64,000 bases of DNA, from contig BROG01000031.1 in NCBI GenBank assembly GCA_030159075.1, positions 429,501 through 493,500 on the forward strand, written 5' to 3'. The DNA comes from Atrina japonica (taxonomy: Eukaryota; Mollusca; Bivalvia; Pterioida; Pinnidae). Shown here piece by piece: positions 51,501 through 59,025 of the stretch. The position numbers and the translations under genes were made by a program. The notes under the pieces are model-generated. The model was given only the letters and a program-made list of their open reading frames with translations, ran no database searches and was not told the DNA's origin. Every line of letters starts with the position of its first letter. Positions within the stretch are counted from its first letter, which is position 1.

Positions 51501-53621
51501 TAATGTATAAGAGAGTGCTGTACAACTCAGCTAACTCATTGCAGGTGTAATAATGTTGAAAGAGAGTGCTGTACAACTCATTGCAGGTGTAATAATGTTG
51601 AAAGAGAGTGCTGTACAACTCACCTAACTCATTGCAGGTGTAATAATGTTGAAAGAGAGTGCTGTACAACTCATCTAACTCATTGCAGGTGTAATAATGT
51701 TGAAAGAGAGTGCTGTACAACTCAGCTAACTCATTGCAGGTGTAATAATGTTGAAAGAGAGTGCTGTACAACTCACCTAACTCATTGCAGGTGTAATAAT
51801 GTTGAAAGAGGATGCTGTACAACTCACCTAACTTATTGTATGTGTAATAATGTTTAAAGAGAGTGCTGTACAACTCAATTAACTCATTGTAGGTGTAATA
51901 ATGTTGAAAGAGAATGCTGTACAGCCCAAATAATTGAATGTAGGTGAAATATTATATAAGAACTGCTCATGTTGACAAATTTATAATTCAAAATATAATA
52001 ATGAATGATTTTAAATGTTTGAGATTCAAAATGATTTCCTGTGAACCTTTTTTAAGTTTCTTTTATTCCTCTGAGGTAAAATGCACTTTACTTGTTTCTG
52101 ATCAGTGGTATTTTCTTTGTTTTTCATCAGCCATTTAAAACTTGGTGCCTCCATATTTAACTGTTGAACAGTTTAGTGGAAAGCCTATAGCGAACAGGTG
52201 TCAAAATGAGATCAAATTGATTGTTGTCTTGATCAACATTTATTTAACCATATCTACTTGTCACCATACTTTGGGGTATCCAGTGGGGAATAAAATTCAT
52301 TCCTGTGAAACCCGTCTTTACGAAAACATGTTTAGAATCATTAGTCTGATAAACAAATGGTGACTGACCAGTGAGTAAAATCATAAGTCTGATCAACAAA
52401 TATTACTGACCTTCCCACCAGGGAGTAAAACAATAAGTCTGATCAACAAATGGTTACTGATCTTCCCACCAGGGAGTAAAACAATAAGTCTGATCAACAA
52501 ATGGTTACTGATCTTCCCACCAGTGAGTAGAATCATAAGTCTGATCAACAAATGGTTACCAACCTTCCTACCAGTGAGTAAAATCATACGTTCGATGAAC
52601 AAATGGTTACTGATCTTCCTGCCAGTGAGTAAAATCATAAATCTGATCAACAAATAGTTACTGATCTTCCTGCCAGTGAGTAAAATCATAAGTCTGATCA
52701 ACAAATAGTTACTGATCTTCCCACCAGTGAGTAAAATCATAAGTCTGATCAACAAATATTACTGACCTTCCCACCAGTGAGTAGAATCATAAGTCTGATC
52801 AACAAATGGTTACCGACCTTCCTACCAGTGAGTAAAATCATACATCCGATGAACAAATGGTTACTGATCTTCCTGCCAGTGAGTAAAATCATAAGTCCGA
52901 TGAACAAATACTTACTGATCTTCCTGCCAGTGAGTAAAATCATAAGTCCGATGAACAAATACTTACTGATCTTCCTGCCAGTGAGTAAAATCATAAGTCC
53001 GATGAACAAATTCTTACTGATCTTCCTGCCAGTGAGTAAAATCATAAGTCCGATGAACAAAGGGTTACTGATCTTCCTGCCAGTGAGTAAAATCATAGGT
53101 CTGAATGAATGGTTATTGATCTTCCCACCAAATTAGGTGAATCAGAAAATAATGGAGTCTGTGATTTAAAGCATGATGTATTTTAAAATGTTCAACCATG
53201 ATGGCACCTCTCTCTCATTGAAGTGTTTAAAAAATACCTTATTCTTATTTCAGATGAAGAAGTATTTGAAGACTACAAAAAACATAATTTTCAGTGTGAA
53301 AACGACATTAATATCATCTCCGAGTTGTTTATGATTGACAGGACAATTTTAGATACACCTATAAAAATCCAAGAGATCAAACCTGAGAAATATACTTATC
53401 GTAAGAGCATTTTTTGCTACAGCACATCCTATCCATTGTAAAGCACTTTGAAAGATATTCATTATTATATAGGTAGCTATATACATGTTGTAATTATCAT
53501 TATCATCATCATTATTATTATTATTATTATCATTATCATTACATTATCATTATTATCATTATTATCATTATCATTATTATCATTATCATCATCATCATTA
53601 TCATTATTATTATTATTATCA

Positions 53622-53667
<46 letters not shown>

Positions 53668-53711
53668 CATTATTATTATTATCATTATCATCATCATTAT
53701 TATTATTATCA

Positions 53712-53742
<31 letters not shown>

Positions 53743-55369
53743 TATTATCATTATTATCATTATCATTATTATTATTATCATTATTATTATTATCATTATT
53801 ATCATTATCATTATTATTATCATTATTATCATTATTATTATCATTATTATTATTATCATTATTATCATTATCATTATTATTATTATCATTATCATTATTA
53901 TTATCATTATTATCATTATCATTATTATCATTATTATTATCATTATTATTATTGTTATTATTACTATTATTTTTATTATTATTATTATTACTATTATTAT
54001 TATTATTATTATAACAAATGGTTATGAAAACATTATTTTAATTCTCGACATCCAATTTCTTTCTATCAAAGAGTAATTCCTTTTAACTCCAGTTAACATA
54101 ACTAATTTACTTTATACACATAATATAGGAAATTTTGTGATATTGACTCAACATTTTATAACAGTTGTTCAGATAATGAGATAAAATTAATCAGTGGTAT
54201 ATTATCCAGCACTACTGTTTATGACTTTGTTTAAGATTAAAATAAATTCTAATGGCTTCACATCGGTCTCTGACCAACATTGTTGAGCTGACCAGAACTA
54301 AATGCATCTATTTACATCACTCTAAAAATAAAAGCAAATAACTTGAAATTTCGAGGCAAAATCTAAAAATTTTAAGATAATAAATGTAAATTTTAAGATA
54401 AAAAGTTGAAATTTTGAGATAATATCTTGAAATTTTTAGATATATATATAACATATCAAAATTTTTAGATAATATCTCCAAATTTTGAGATATTTGTTTT
54501 ACATATGGCAGCAATGCACTTCCGTAATTAAGAGTACATACTTGTATCTTTTATTTTTTGTTTATTTGTATAGATCCTCCGATCCCAGGAACACAAGATG
54601 TAAACAGAAACAAGACATACTGCATTGTTATGATGCCAGAAGATAGGACAACAGGTATATTAATTATTTTATAAGTAAAAGGTGGATCATTCAGTACATT
54701 ACTTGATGACTACAAGCATGGTTCATTTGGTATGTTACTTGATAACTAAAAGATATATTACTTGATGACTAAAAGTATGACGCATTGGGTATATTACTTG
54801 ATAACTAAAAGTATGACGCATTGGGTATATTACTTGACAACTAAAAGTTCAACAGGTATATTGTGATACTGGTAAATGGTATTGCAATATTTATGGTTTT
54901 TCAGATTTATTTTAGTTTCTCAAGACAAGATCCAGTGTTTATGGTGTGTGTGTGTGTGTGTGTGAGTGTGCGTGCATGTGTGTGTCTGTGTGTGTGTGTG
55001 ACTTTTGGTTCTTTAAATATCTCATTATTTATCATAATTTTTGTAGGTGCTATTGGTGATACAGATGGTGATGGCATATTGGATGTCGTGACATTGACAG
55101 GTCATACAGGAAAACTTGTAGATGAACGCTACAGTTATAGCAGTATGATTTACACGTTCATCATTAAAAAAGTTAGCCTCAATCCATTGCTCAAGGATAA
55201 ATCCAGAAGAACAAGAATTAAAATGGAAACTATTCTCCCATTGAAAAATTATAAAAATGAAAAGGACATTGGTAACTTACAGTTCCTTCCATTAAAAGAA
55301 CAACAATGGACGTCATATTTTGGTTCACAAGAAAATGGAATTTTCAAAGCTAAACGAAAATCTCTGTGA
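33141..55369 (+). CDS. FAM234A/B: FAM234-like type II membrane protein with FG-GAP-like repeats (13 exons, 5' partial)
   Basis: Thirteen exons join in phase to give 770 residues plus stop; residue 1 here is the first full codon at 33143. Order: acidic cytoplasmic tail (Asp run 14-19), Lys/Arg-rich stop at 27-38, one membrane segment (about 39-64), then ectodomain. FG-GAP-like loops DxDxDG or DxNxDG occur at 155-163, 233-241, 284-292, 429-437 and 668-676, with a degenerate one near 478-484. Glycosylation sequons include N79, N186, N195, N498 and N649. This architecture is that of FAM234A (ITFG3)/FAM234B; the acidic N-terminal stretch with GEY is more like FAM234B. Known family members are single-pass glycoproteins of poorly defined function; human ones are about 550-620 residues, so this one is longer. 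The in-frame start codon lies upstream and is missing: ATGs at 33147 and 33156 are out of frame. FAM234A versus B is not decided. Confidence 0.75.
34125..35185. repeat. 33-bp minisatellite in intron 1, about 32 copies
   Basis: The unit is GGTCTCACAAGACAGGTGTT then TTTCTATGGCAGT. The left part is homogeneous. The right part shows three-unit higher-order blocks of about 99 bp that include ACTTGGACAGTGG and TATTGTAGTGG variants. The unit contains ACAG|GTG. The period is divisible by three, so several frames stay open; none is a gene. Confidence 0.95.
35231..35392. mobile_element. Small element with TACAGT ends
   Basis: The left end TACAGTAAAATGTGC and the reversed right end TACAGTTACTTGTA share only the outermost bases, with TA on both sides. 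Internal sequence (TGGTCTTATTGACC, AAAGACCACC) resembles the decayed elements near 22010-22150. Probably a worn TA-target element. Confidence 0.4.
36065..36211 (+). CDS. FAM234A/B: FAM234-like coding exon 2
   Basis: Acceptor ctccttcttttttcag; donor AGAA|GTATGT; 147 nt, phase 1 to 1. Encodes residues 146-194 with the first FG-GAP-like loop (VDVDDDGREDIIVG) and sequon N186. Confidence 0.85.
36212..38344 (+). other. Intron 2
   Basis: About 1.6 kb of this intron is the 24-bp array at 36437-38040. The remainder is AT-rich without further features. Confidence 0.8.
36437..38040. repeat. 24-bp minisatellite in intron 2 with 96- and 145-bp higher-order repeats
   Basis: The basic unit is CCACTGGTGAAATAACTGTC TGAA, with variants such as CTGATTAAGTCA and CTGCTGAGGTCA. 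Variants repeat every 96 bp (four units) on the left. Further right they repeat every 145 bp (six units plus one extra base in AAAACC). The + and - open frames are repeat artefacts. Confidence 0.95.
38345..38536 (+). CDS. FAM234A/B: FAM234-like coding exon 3
   Basis: Acceptor cccataattttcag; donor AATG|GTAAAT; 192 nt, phase 1 to 1. Encodes residues 195-258, with sequon N195, a beta-propeller-like strand LFALRGYDGEILWET and the second loop DINQDGKKD. Confidence 0.85.
38563..38729. mobile_element. TA-flanked MITE, same family as 19515-19703
   Basis: The left end CAGTGAAATCTTGTTATA is nearly the same as the left end at 19515. The reversed right end is CAGTAAAACATCTTTATAA. TA lies on both sides (38561-38562 and 38730-38731), as for Tc1/mariner or pogo-like elements. 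Confidence 0.6.
39470..40005. repeat. Diverged ~150-bp repeats (AATCCAAGATGGCCACC type)
   Basis: Three to four partial copies share AAAATCCAAGATGGCCACCT, GAATTCCAATCTCTCTGAAA and TGTCAAATTTCAAG. They are too diverged for recent expansion and probably derive from a dispersed element. Confidence 0.6.
40035..40235. repeat. ~64-bp repeat, about 3 copies
   Basis: Units combine CTATTCATCTATTCAAC, GGCTGGCTACCTGTGGAATA and GTTGAATAGGG. Confidence 0.75.
40325..41800 (+). repeat. ~59-61-bp array of duplicated exon-4 splice acceptor, about 25 copies
   Basis: Every unit reads tattattttcag, then GTAAACATCTATGGCTTGGT and GATGATAGATACATGTACAT. The last unit (acceptor ending 41764) is the genuine 3' splice site and first 30 bases of coding exon 4. 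The unit thus copies polypyrimidine tract, AG, and exon start. CAG|GTAAAC is also donor-like, so each unit resembles a recursive-splicing site. Three units have lost the strict CAG|GT (CAGTTTAAC near 40334, CAGTTAAAC near 40746 and 41584). Units are 59, 60 or 61 bp. The open frames on both strands across the array are artefacts. Confidence 0.95.
41765..41907 (+). CDS. FAM234A/B: FAM234-like coding exon 4
   Basis: Acceptor tattattttcag; donor GAG|GTCATT; 143 nt, phase 1 to 0. Encodes residues 259-306 with the loop DFNNDGVKEVLLV. The exon begins GTAAAC, so acceptor and donor-like motifs touch. The 30 exon bases at the left are the same as in the upstream array, but this copy has GATAAATATTTTG where array units have GATAGATACATG. 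Using the next acceptor upstream (41706) shifts frame and meets a stop near 41828; using 41645 keeps frame but meets TAA at 41707-41709. Confidence 0.85.
42050..43265. repeat. 28-bp minisatellite in intron 4, about 42 copies
   Basis: The unit is GTGTATCAACAGGTGTATAT GTGACAGA. Variants include ATTAGGTG, AATATATC and GTACATATG. Many units carry CAACAG|GTGTAT. A few units are shortened or have lost the GTGT. Confidence 0.95.
43278..43537. mobile_element. 260-bp MITE with GGGGC...GCCCC ends
   Basis: The left end GGGGCCAGTTTCACT and the reversed right end GGGGCAAGCTTCACT match at 13 of 15 positions. It starts about 12 bp after the minisatellite ends. Confidence 0.65.
43726..43903 (+). CDS. FAM234A/B: FAM234-like coding exon 5
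   Basis: Acceptor tttctgaattaatag; donor CCAG|GTTTGT; 178 nt, phase 0 to 1. Encodes residues 307-365, including RLIILDGKTGKTFGKRY and a YILLGSGGET strand typical of beta-propeller blades. Confidence 0.85.
43904..45654 (+). other. Intron 5
   Basis: AT-rich and largely unique; the only intron above 1.5 kb without a tandem array. No element recognised with confidence. Confidence 0.7.
45655..45802 (+). CDS. FAM234A/B: FAM234-like coding exon 6
   Basis: Acceptor ttgtttgtaacag; donor ATCG|GTATGT; 148 nt, phase 1 to 2. Encodes residues 366-414, charged (ESAKVPNVRGSYRQWPHKRR), ending with a hydrophobic strand. Confidence 0.85.
45803..46853 (+). other. Intron 6
   Basis: Contains a fragment of the CTCACCTGAG element family (about 46440-46585, ending GATGGTGCTCAGGTGAG) and, adjoining it, a dispersed repeat (46591-46800). 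Confidence 0.65.
46591..46800 (+). repeat. Dispersed repeat, copy 1 (partner at 58073-58295)
   Basis: GGTTTGGCACTTTTTCAA, TGGACCTGATATTATTTTC and AAATAATTTCTTTGGTAAAC occur in the same order as at 58073-58295, clearly diverged. It ends about 50 bp before the acceptor of exon 7. Confidence 0.75.
46854..47018 (+). CDS. FAM234A/B: FAM234-like coding exon 7
   Basis: Acceptor atcaataattacag; donor ATAG|GTGAGC; 165 nt, phase 2 to 2. Encodes residues 415-469 with the best loop of the protein (TDVNQDGVDDIVMSVYDG), then HVILFDGKTMNQVWSTDF. Confidence 0.88.
47019..48001 (+). other. Intron 7
   Basis: About half is the TA-flanked element at 47375-47847. The rest is AT-rich and unique. Confidence 0.7.
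47375..47847. mobile_element. pogo/Tigger-like non-autonomous element
   Basis: TA at 47373-47374 and 47848-47849 flanks a 473-bp unit. The left end is CAGTCGTACCTCGTTATCTC; the reversed right end is CAGTTAAAACTTGTTCTGTC. Sub-terminal motifs (CTCGAGTTAA, CTCAAGTTATTAGG, TCGAGATTACC) are typical of this kind of element. No transposase frame remains. Confidence 0.55.
48002..48095 (+). CDS. FAM234A/B: FAM234-like coding exon 8
   Basis: Acceptor cataattttttttttag; donor CACAG|GTATAA; 94 nt, phase 2 to 0. Encodes residues 470-501, including a degenerate loop (FNDDETLDFMVHWS) and sequon N498. Confidence 0.85.
48096..48707 (+). other. Intron 8
   Basis: Unique AT-rich sequence. Overlapping open frames on both strands (48124-48633) are lysine/isoleucine-rich and lack splice support. 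Confidence 0.65.
48708..48902 (+). CDS. FAM234A/B: FAM234-like coding exon 9
   Basis: Acceptor tctgatttcag; donor AAAG|GTATAT; 195 nt, phase 0 to 0. Encodes residues 502-566, starting KVIIDGKDGSVMWKMNL (a blade strand like those in exons 5 and 7) and ending YYYDINGEIHGVGVQRK. Confidence 0.87.
48903..51135 (+). other. Intron 9
   Basis: Holds the 91-bp array at 49386-51020. The flanks are AT-rich. Confidence 0.8.
49386..51020. repeat. 91-bp minisatellite in intron 9, about 18 copies
   Basis: The unit contains GTAACCAGGTATACCTGCCA, TGTCATATTTGCAGTGATTT and ACATTGACAGGTGATG. Copies differ at few sites (GGATATAA/AGATATAA, CCATAC/CCACAC). One unit near 49920-49990 is truncated. Each full unit has two AG|GT motifs. 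Confidence 0.95.
51136..51199 (+). CDS. FAM234A/B: FAM234-like coding exon 10
   Basis: Acceptor tttgctcattatag; donor ACAG|GTTTGT; 64 nt, phase 0 to 1. Encodes residues 567-587, a hydrophilic acidic linker (IQKRHESSNLDNNENEDEG). It is the smallest exon; its phase fit is the main support. Confidence 0.75.
51440..51925. repeat. 51-bp minisatellite A in intron 10, about 9 copies
   Basis: The unit is GAAAGAGAGTGCTGTACAAC, TCACCTAACTCATTGCAGGT and GTAATAATGTT. One unit near 51570 lacks the CACCTAAC segment. Contains GCAG|GTGTAA. Confidence 0.95.
52365..53115. repeat. 51-bp minisatellite B in intron 10, about 15 copies
   Basis: The unit is ATCAACAAATGGTTACTGAT, CTTCCCACCAGTGAGTAAAA and TCATAAGTCTG. 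Variants alternate (CCTGCC/CCCACC, CGATGAAC/TGATCAAC). Each unit has CCA|GTGAGT, which matches a strong donor site. Confidence 0.95.
53254..53400 (+). CDS. FAM234A/B: FAM234-like coding exon 11
   Basis: Acceptor ccttattcttatttcag; donor TATC|GTAAGA; 147 nt, phase 1 to 1. Encodes residues 588-636, largely charged (EVFEDYKKHNFQCENDIN). Confidence 0.82.
53494..54012. repeat. (ATT/ATC)n trinucleotide run, ~520 bp
   Basis: ATT and ATC triplets are mixed without interruption on the + strand. The 188- and 134-residue frames over it are Leu/Ser and Ile/Met runs and not genes. It lies less than 100 bp from the donor of exon 11. Confidence 0.97.
54340..54495. repeat. Degenerate ~20-bp repeat
   Basis: About seven diverged units of the type AAATTTTGAGATAATATCT. 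Confidence 0.65.
54574..54654 (+). CDS. FAM234A/B: FAM234-like coding exon 12
   Basis: Acceptor tttgtttatttgtatag; donor ACAG|GTATAT; 81 nt, phase 1 to 1. Encodes residues 637-663 with sequon N649 and a strand CIVMMPEDRT. Confidence 0.82.
54655..55046 (+). other. Intron 12
   Basis: Contains a few ~36-bp repeats (54685-54850, TATTACTTGATAACTAAAAG type) and a TG-rich run at 54942-55003, only about 40 bp from the acceptor of the last exon. Confidence 0.75.
54942..55003. repeat. (TG)n-rich run beside the last acceptor
   Basis: TG repeats broken by AG, CG and CATG. Close to the polypyrimidine tract of exon 13. Confidence 0.9.
55047..55369 (+). CDS. FAM234A/B: FAM234-like coding exon 13, with stop
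   Basis: Acceptor catcataatttttgtag; 323 nt including the TGA at 55367-55369. Encodes residues 664-770, starting with the sixth loop (GDTDGDGILDVVTLTG). A Lys-rich C-terminal region ends FKAKRKSL. The open frame extends upstream into the TG run, but splicing to exon 12 fits phase and removes that part. Confidence 0.85.
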
Positions 55370-55540
55370 TCATATATTATTATGAATGATGGAGAAATTT
55401 ATTTTAAATCATTGAAGTGAAATGAATTAAAATACAATAACTACTAGTATTGAATTTGATGTTTTCTTCTTATAAAAACAAACTTTTAAAATGGTTAAAC
55501 CAAAATCAAGGTTTTATTTTAAAGTACTTTTATTTATTTT
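55370..55540 (+). terminator. FAM234A/B: Likely 3' UTR with ATTAAA polyadenylation signal
   Basis: ATTAAA, the commonest variant signal, lies at 55426-55431, about 57 bp after the stop. No canonical AATAAA lies closer. The 3' end itself cannot be placed from sequence alone. Confidence 0.4.
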
Positions 55541-55544
55541 TTAT

Positions 55545-55800
55545 CTCACCTGAGCAGAAGGCTCATGTGAGCTATTGTGATCACTCCCCGTCCGTCTGTC
55601 CATAAAATTTTTATACTTTTGACTTCATCTCTGAAACCACTGAAGAGATTTTGGCAAAACTTTACAGGGAGCAAGTGCTTAAGGTCCTTTACCAAGTCTG
55701 TAGTTTTCAGCCAGATCAGACCAGGGGTGGATCCAACCTAAATATTCTTCTTGGTCTTCTTTCCACATTTGTAGATGGTTCTCAGGTGAGAGAATTAGGT
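55545..55800 (+). mobile_element. 256-bp element with perfect 10-bp inverted ends (CTCACCTGAG)
   Basis: CTCACCTGAG at 55545-55554 and its reverse complement CTCAGGTGAG at 55791-55800 bound the unit. The left end has a further small palindrome (CTCACCTGAG...CTCATGTGAG). Diverged relatives occur at 15957-16160, 16384-16635 and about 46440-46585. I know similar CTCACCTGAG repeats as abundant in bivalve genomes, but have not checked this. Confidence 0.7.
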
Positions 55801-55861
55801 TGACTTGGGCCTCTTATTTTTCATTTGGATGTTCATAAGTATTTGGAATGCTTCACCTAAG

Positions 55862-56228
55862 ATGCAGTGCTATTGGCTAGATCTAAAATATAATACTATT
55901 GGCTACACCTAAAATGAAATGCTACTGGTTACACCTAAAATGCAATACTTTTAGCTACATCTAAAATAAAATACTATTGGCTATGCCCAAAATACAATGC
56001 TATTGGCTACAGCTAAAATGAATGCAGTTACCTTCACCTAAAATGACATGCTATTAGCTACAGTTAAAATGACATGCTATTGGCTACACCTAAAATGACA
56101 TGCTATTAGCTAAAGCTAAAATGACATGCTATTGGCTACACCTAAAATGACATGCTATTAGCTACACCTAAAATGGCATGCTATTAGCTACACCTAAAAT
56201 GACATGCTATTAGCTACACCTAAAATTG
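55862..56228. repeat. 26-bp minisatellite, about 14 copies
   Basis: The unit is TGCTATTAGCTACACCTAAA ATGACA. Left units are more diverged than right ones. Confidence 0.92.
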
Positions 56229-57747
56229 TAATAATCATATTCTGACCACTGTCATACTGTGTTTTGATTACTAAATTACCTCCAACAATGAAGAGTTTAA
56301 AATAGCTCAGAAATATTGTTATAACAAACTACAATGGACCATATTGTTCAATTTGTTATAATAACAGTTTGTTATATAGTTAAGTGGGCTGAAGGGTTAA
56401 GTGCAATTCACTCTAAATCCAGGCTAAATAGGAACTTTCCAGGGAAGTCAAAAGAGAATAGAAAAGTTTTTGTAACTTTTTATTTACATAACATATTTAA
56501 TCACAGAGCAGGCTTACTTATCCTTGGCAGAAAAAGTCAATTTTTAATGATACTGATCAGTTCATTATAATACTATAAAAGACATTGGTTAAAGTGTTGA
56601 GGGACATAGAAATTTATTTATTATAGGCAAAAATTGTTATAAAATCATTTTTTCAACTAAGAATATATAGAGGCACAGTTGGGAATTATTGATTCGTAAT
56701 GTCTATGAATTGGTAAAAACCAAGTTTGTTATATCCAAGTTTTACTATAATACCTTACACAGGGCACATGAACAGCTGATATACTGCATCTAAATATTCT
56801 TGTAACCGTACAAAAAATATGTGTACCTTGTTAAATCAAAGACAGAATGTTGGTCCAAATTTCAGGATTACATCTTTTTAGTGCATGATGGTCAAGAGTC
56901 TAATAGACCATTTTTGAGCTGTCCCTCTTTGTCGTTATAGTGTGCAGTTTCACAGAAAAAGTACATCATAACATTCGGATTCCGGTTAAGCAATTTATCT
57001 CGTATATGAGCTGGAATATCAATAGCATGGCGTAATAGGCGCGAGATTGGTAAAACAGACTACAAGAAAGTGATGGCATTTTCCATGTAAATTTACAAGA
57101 GAGATAATTTATCTAAAATTAATTCCAGGCAGATGAACTGAAACAAGATATCGCTGAATTTTATTTTATGATATACATATTCCAATATATGGATATATTA
57201 ACTTAAAACCAATATCCTTTATCATAGCAGGTTAAAAAAAACCTACATTGCACTGTTGTATCAGATTTCATTAGGGTATGAATTATCAAAAAGGAATGGA
57301 GGATGGATTTAACAGATACTGGGTAGATTAAACCAGTTCGATTTGCGTGTAGAACATTTGTACTGATAGCATGATGCCATGGTTCAGATCAAAGCCTTGT
57401 CCTGCACTTTTTCTCTTACAGTACATGTATGTATTATTTCATACCACAATGTTTAAGTTATACAGTACTGGCCAGTTTAGGGTATAACAAAAATAACATC
57501 CATTGTTAACATAAATTTTATTGATAATACAATACATATAAACATGTTATATAAAACCTATTTGCTGTTATATATATTCAAATGTATATTTCACAAAATA
57601 ATAATAATGTAGGATTTGGGCAATCAAATCTTAAATGTAATAGCAAATCTAAAAAAAGAAAAGTGATCAATGCTCAACAACTGCTAAGATGCATTATTAT
57701 TATGTATGTAACATTGATCATTTGATAACTATGGCCCTCTGAACAAC
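56229..57747. other. Non-coding stretch
   Basis: AT-rich. Pieces around 56325-56375 and 56640-56760 (TTTGTTATA, CAAGTTTTACTATAATACC) look like remains of a TA-target element. No gene seen; the 78-residue frame at 56334-56570 lies inside these remains. Confidence 0.5.
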
Positions 57748-57932
57748 AAATATAGACCCTTTCACGATAACTGCTGTCATCTAACTTTGAGTGGCAAAAT
57801 GATACAGATTCCCTGAAAATGATGTCAAGAAACAATCAGTTACTATAGTGACGTCTTTGTTTTTGAGGGTATCTGCATCATTTTGCAACTCAAAGTCACA
57901 GAGCCACAGTTAATGTGAAAGGGTCTATATTT
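57748..57932. mobile_element. Fold-back element, near-complete palindrome
   Basis: AAATATAGACCCTTTCAC at 57748-57765 is matched perfectly by its reverse complement at 57915-57932. The inverted match continues inward with few mismatches (TAACTG, ACTTTGAGT, GCAAAATGAT, CAGAT, CCCT), so each arm is roughly 75 bp around a short loop. The RNA or single strand would form a long hairpin. Confidence 0.7.
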
Positions 57933-58072
57933 AATTAAGGGGAAATAACTTCATTAAAGGGGCTTTAGTTGTGTCGTTTTTTACTACTTAAATTGATATA
58001 CAATAACAAAAAAATGATAAACACAGACATAAAAATTCTTATTTATTTTGTGAATATTACTTGAGACACCCA
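57933..58072. other. Short unique spacer
   Basis: AT-rich; nothing recognised. Confidence 0.5.
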
Positions 58073-58295
58073 GGTTTGGCACTTTTTCAACTGCAATTGA
58101 TTAATTCAACATTATTATTTGTATTTGAATACCACACTGGACCTGACCTTATTTTCACTAAATGTACAGGAAAATTTAAGATTTTTATGCCTATGTATAG
58201 CTCTTTTTGTTAATGTATATCTGACAAGTACAAGAAGTAAAACTTGAAAAAATCAAATAATTTCTTTTCTGATAAACACAGCTAATGCCCTTTTT
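58073..58295 (+). repeat. Dispersed repeat, copy 2 (partner at 46591-46800)
   Basis: Shares GGTTTGGCACTTTTTCAA, TGGACCTGACCTTATTTTC and AAATAATTTCTTTTCTG in the same order with the copy in intron 6 of the FAM234-like gene. Their common flanks are lost, so boundaries are approximate. Confidence 0.75.
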
Positions 58296-58454
58296 ATGTA
58301 ACAGTTTTAATTGATGGTCAAAACGGAAAAAGTATAGAAGAAATCTATAAGCAGTAACTTGTACAAAGTAGTCAATTGAAAAAAAAATAGTCCAATTAAT
58401 CAAAGTAACTCATGTTAAAAAGGTATTTATTATAAATAATGTCTTGCTGACCAC

Positions 58455-59025
58455 AGCTAGACTGACAATAGACAAAATTGGCAATAGAACACCTGTTACA
58501 GGTAAGCTAGAACAACATAACCAAAGCCAAAATTGGCAACTGAACACCTGGTACAGGTAAGCTAGAATCATATCATGACCAAAGCCAAAACTGGCAACAG
58601 AACACCTGGTATATGTAAGCTAGAATCATATCATAACCAAAGCCAAAATTGGCAACAGAACACCAAAGCTAGAATCATATCATGACAAAGCCAGAACACC
58701 TGGTATATGTAAGCTAGAATCATATCATCATGGCAACAGAAACTGGTATATGTAAAGCCAAAATTGGCAACAGAACACCTGGTATATGTAAGCTAGAATC
58801 ATATCATAACCAAAGCCAAAATTGGCAACAGAACACCTGGTACACACAAGCTAGAATAACATGACCAAAGAAAAATTTGGCAACAGGACACCTGCTACAT
58901 ATAAGCTAAAATAGCATGACCAAGGTTAGAATTGACAATTAAAAACCTGTACATGTAAGCTAGAATAATATCATGACCAAAGCCAAAACTGGCAACAGGA
59001 AACCTGGTGTAGATAAGCTCTTAGT
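58455..59025. repeat. ~58-bp minisatellite, about 10 copies, irregular
   Basis: Units combine GGCAACAGAACACCTGGTA, TATGTAAGCTAGAATCATAT and CATGACCAAAGCCAAAATT. Several units have internal deletions (58660-58760). The first units have ACAG|GTAAGC, later ones TATATGTAAGC. Confidence 0.9.

Larger units (their letters stand above)
51200..53253 (+). other. Intron 10
   Basis: Two unrelated 51-bp minisatellites (51440-51925 and 52365-53115) fill most of it. Confidence 0.8.
53401..54573 (+). other. Intron 11
   Basis: Contains a ~520-bp ATT/ATC trinucleotide run (53494-54012) and a ~20-bp repeat of TTTTGAGATAAT type (54340-54495). Confidence 0.8.

Noticed and set aside
53448..54014. 188-residue Leu/Ser frame and 134-residue Ile/Met frame
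   Set aside because: Pure ATT/ATC trinucleotide repeat inside intron 11.
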